From positions 186,001 through 250,000 of the forward strand of contig NZ_QHKS01000006.1 of the NCBI RefSeq assembly GCF_003353175.1: a DNA stretch of 64,000 nucleotides. Direction: 5' to 3'. Below the pieces are notes generated by a model, which searched no databases, was not told the DNA's origin, and was given only the letters and a program-made list of their open reading frames with translations. Each line of letters opens with the position of its first letter. Position 1 is the stretch's first letter. Both the position numbers and the translations under genes were made by a program. Shown piece after piece: positions 62,853-64,000 of the stretch. This DNA comes from Paraburkholderia lacunae. Its GTDB lineage: Bacteria; Pseudomonadota; Gammaproteobacteria; Burkholderiales; Burkholderiaceae.

Positions 62853-63647
62853 TTAACCGATCTGCACTTCTTCGCGCAGGTCGTGCCAGATGTCGCGCGA
62901 GATTTCGATAAAGCGTTGGTCGTAGCGAACTTCCGACGTGACGCGCGGACGCGGCAGATCGATTTCGTACACTTTCTTCAGCGTAGCCGGGCGTGCGGTC
63001 AGAACGAACACGCGATCGGCGAGCGCAATCGCTTCTTCCAGATCGTGCGTGACGAACACCACCGAGCCGGCACCGCCCCACAGTTGCAGCAGTTCGTCCT
63101 GCATCAGCGTGCGGGTTTGCATGTCGAGCGCCGAGAAGGGCTCGTCCATCAGCAGGATTTCCGGCTTGTTGATGAAGGTCTGCGCGAGCGCCACGCGCTT
63201 GCGCATACCGCCCGACAGCTGATGCGGATAGTGTTTGCCGAACTTGTCGAGGCCGACGCGGCGCAGCCATTCGTTGGCTTCGTCGTAGGCGGCGGATTTC
63301 GAGCGGCCGCGATACAGCGGGCCGGCCGCGACGTTGTCGATCACCGAGCGCCACGGGAACACGGCGTCGGCCTGGAACACGAAGCCGATGCGCGGATCGA
63401 TGCCGTCCACCGGTGCGCCCATGACGCGCACTTCACCGGTGGTCGGCTTCAGGAGGCCGGTGATCATGCTGAGCGTCGTCGATTTGCCGCAGCCCGTCGG
63501 GCCGACTACGGCGACGAACTCGCCGCGCGCCACCGACATGCTGAAGTCGCGCAACGCGATGGTCGCCTTGCCGTCGGGAGAAATGAAACGGCACGATACG
63601 TTGCGGAACTCGATGGCTGGCGTATCGCGTGACATAGGTTGATTCAT
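62853..63647 (-). CDS. NitT/TauT-family ABC importer ATPase
   Basis: A 264-residue ATP-binding subunit with Walker A GPTGCGKST (about 49-57), Q-loop FVFQADAVFPWRSV, signature LSGGMRKRVALAQ (about 144-156), Walker B ILLMDEPFSALD and H-loop FVTHDLEEA, all in SsuB/TauB order. It powers the permease gene 16 bp downstream. The substrate cannot be told from the ATPase. An antisense frame of similar length is a shadow. Confidence 0.95.
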   Translation of the reverse strand: MNQPMSRDTPAIEFRNVSCRFISPDGKATIALRDFSMSVARGEFVAVVGPTGCGKSTTLSMITGLLKPTTGEVRVMGAPVDGIDPRIGFVFQADAVFPWRSVIDNVAAGPLYRGRSKSAAYDEANEWLRRVGLDKFGKHYPHQLSGGMRKRVALAQTFINKPEILLMDEPFSALDMQTRTLMQDELLQLWGGAGSVVFVTHDLEEAIALADRVFVLTARPATLKKVYEIDLPRPRVTSEVRYDQRFIEISRDIWHDLREEVQIG

Positions 63648-63686
63648 CGGCTGATGCCTCGCTGTTCTCGTAATGTTGAAAGTGTG

Positions 63687-64000
63687 TTACTTCGCCGCGG
63701 TCTTGACCGGTGCCGACGACACGAAGTCGTTGGTGTAGGTCTTGGCGAGGTCGATATGCTTACCCTTGACGGAAGGATTGAAGGCCGACAGCACCTTCAG
63801 CACCGTGTCGGGGCCGTCGGCGGGCATCTTGCCGTCCTTCGTGAACATCGGCAGCGATGCCTTCAGCGCGCCGACGTAAAGGTCCTTGTTATTGCCGTAG
63901 TAGTCCTTCGGCATCTTGGCCGCGATCTCGTCGGCGCTATGCGTGGCGATGAAGTTCAGCGTCTTCGCGAACGCGTGCGAGAGTTTCGCTGCGTCGTCCT
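63687..64000 (-). CDS. NitT/TauT-type ABC solute-binding protein, 5' end outside window
   Basis: Only the C-terminal 104 codons lie in the window; the frame is open to the last base, so the ATG at 63914 is internal. The visible part (LNFIATHSADEIAAKMPKDY, KASLPMFTKDGKMPADGPDT, end V-K-T-A-A-K) fits the C-terminal lobe of NMT1/SsuA-like periplasmic binding proteins. It lies 39 bp upstream of the ATPase gene and is the first gene of the importer operon. The signal peptide and ligand site are not visible. Confidence 0.85.
   Translation of the reverse strand, partial: DDAAKLSHAFAKTLNFIATHSADEIAAKMPKDYYGNNKDLYVGALKASLPMFTKDGKMPADGPDTVLKVLSAFNPSVKGKHIDLAKTYTNDFVSSAPVKTAAK

Overview
The window looks like a chromosome segment of a Burkholderiaceae bacterium, most likely Paraburkholderia or a close relative. 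This is inferred from GC-rich coding DNA outside the first 7 kb, a divergent AmpR/PenR-type regulator with a class A PenA-type beta-lactamase, DUF4148 and DUF4399 exported proteins, and gene families common in that group. No rRNA, tRNA, CRISPR array or intact insertion sequence was seen.

Layout. 1-7.2 kb: the 3' part of an exopolysaccharide locus (BY-kinase cut by the window edge, flippase, two GT4-like glycosyltransferases, a polymerase/ligase and a GT2), visibly AT-richer than the rest. 7.5-9.9 kb: a small unknown gene, a DHA2-type MFS exporter and a DUF3303 protein. 10.3-29.7 kb: the most interesting block, a putative peptide-secretion system. Three small precursor peptides share one double-glycine leader. 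A fourth leader is broken by an early stop, and a fifth locus keeps only a promoter and a peptide 3' end. Around them lie a C39-peptidase ABC exporter carrying two N-terminal cyclic-nucleotide-binding domains, an HlyD-type adaptor, a PpiC-type prolyl isomerase, a TolC-like outer-membrane lipoprotein, a two-FHA membrane protein, a Ser/Thr kinase with DUF4384, a PP2C phosphatase, a caspase-like/FGE-sulfatase fusion, two DUF4399 proteins and a receiver-less sigma54 activator. Sigma54 (-24/-12) promoters stand before the peptide genes, so the activator in the cluster probably controls them.

30.1-30.9 kb: an LRAT-fold protein and a small unknown gene. 30.9-42.9 kb: an IclR-regulated catabolic block (aldo/keto reductase, class III aminotransferase, two FAD oxidoreductases, HyuA/HyuB-type hydantoinase subunits, a TAT-exported solute-binding protein with no permease), bounded by a perfect 24-bp direct repeat. 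42.9-45.8 kb: PenR-like regulator, PenA-like beta-lactamase, TehA-like transporter. 45.9-49.9 kb: decayed DNA with type VI secretion remnants (tssF-like 5' end, tssM 3' part, a truncated M23 peptidase, vgrG 3' end) and an amidohydrolase pseudogene. 50-51 kb: a squalene/phytoene synthase-family enzyme. 51.1-56.3 kb: a dau-like amino-acid cluster (YheO/DauR-like regulator, ornithine-cyclodeaminase-like reductase, solute-binding protein, FAD D-amino-acid dehydrogenase, aminotransferase). 56.5-61.5 kb: small exported proteins, a 14-bp minisatellite, a phospholipase C/acid-phosphatase-family protein and a TPR protein. 62-64 kb: a NitT/TauT-type ABC importer, its binding protein cut by the window edge.

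How the central block may work (inference): phosphorylation by the kinase, reversed by the PP2C phosphatase, is read by the FHA domains. The sigma54 activator switches on the peptide genes. The C39 domain removes leaders at Gly-Gly during export through the ABC-HlyD-TolC channel, with the prolyl isomerase helping folding. The function of the peptides is unknown.
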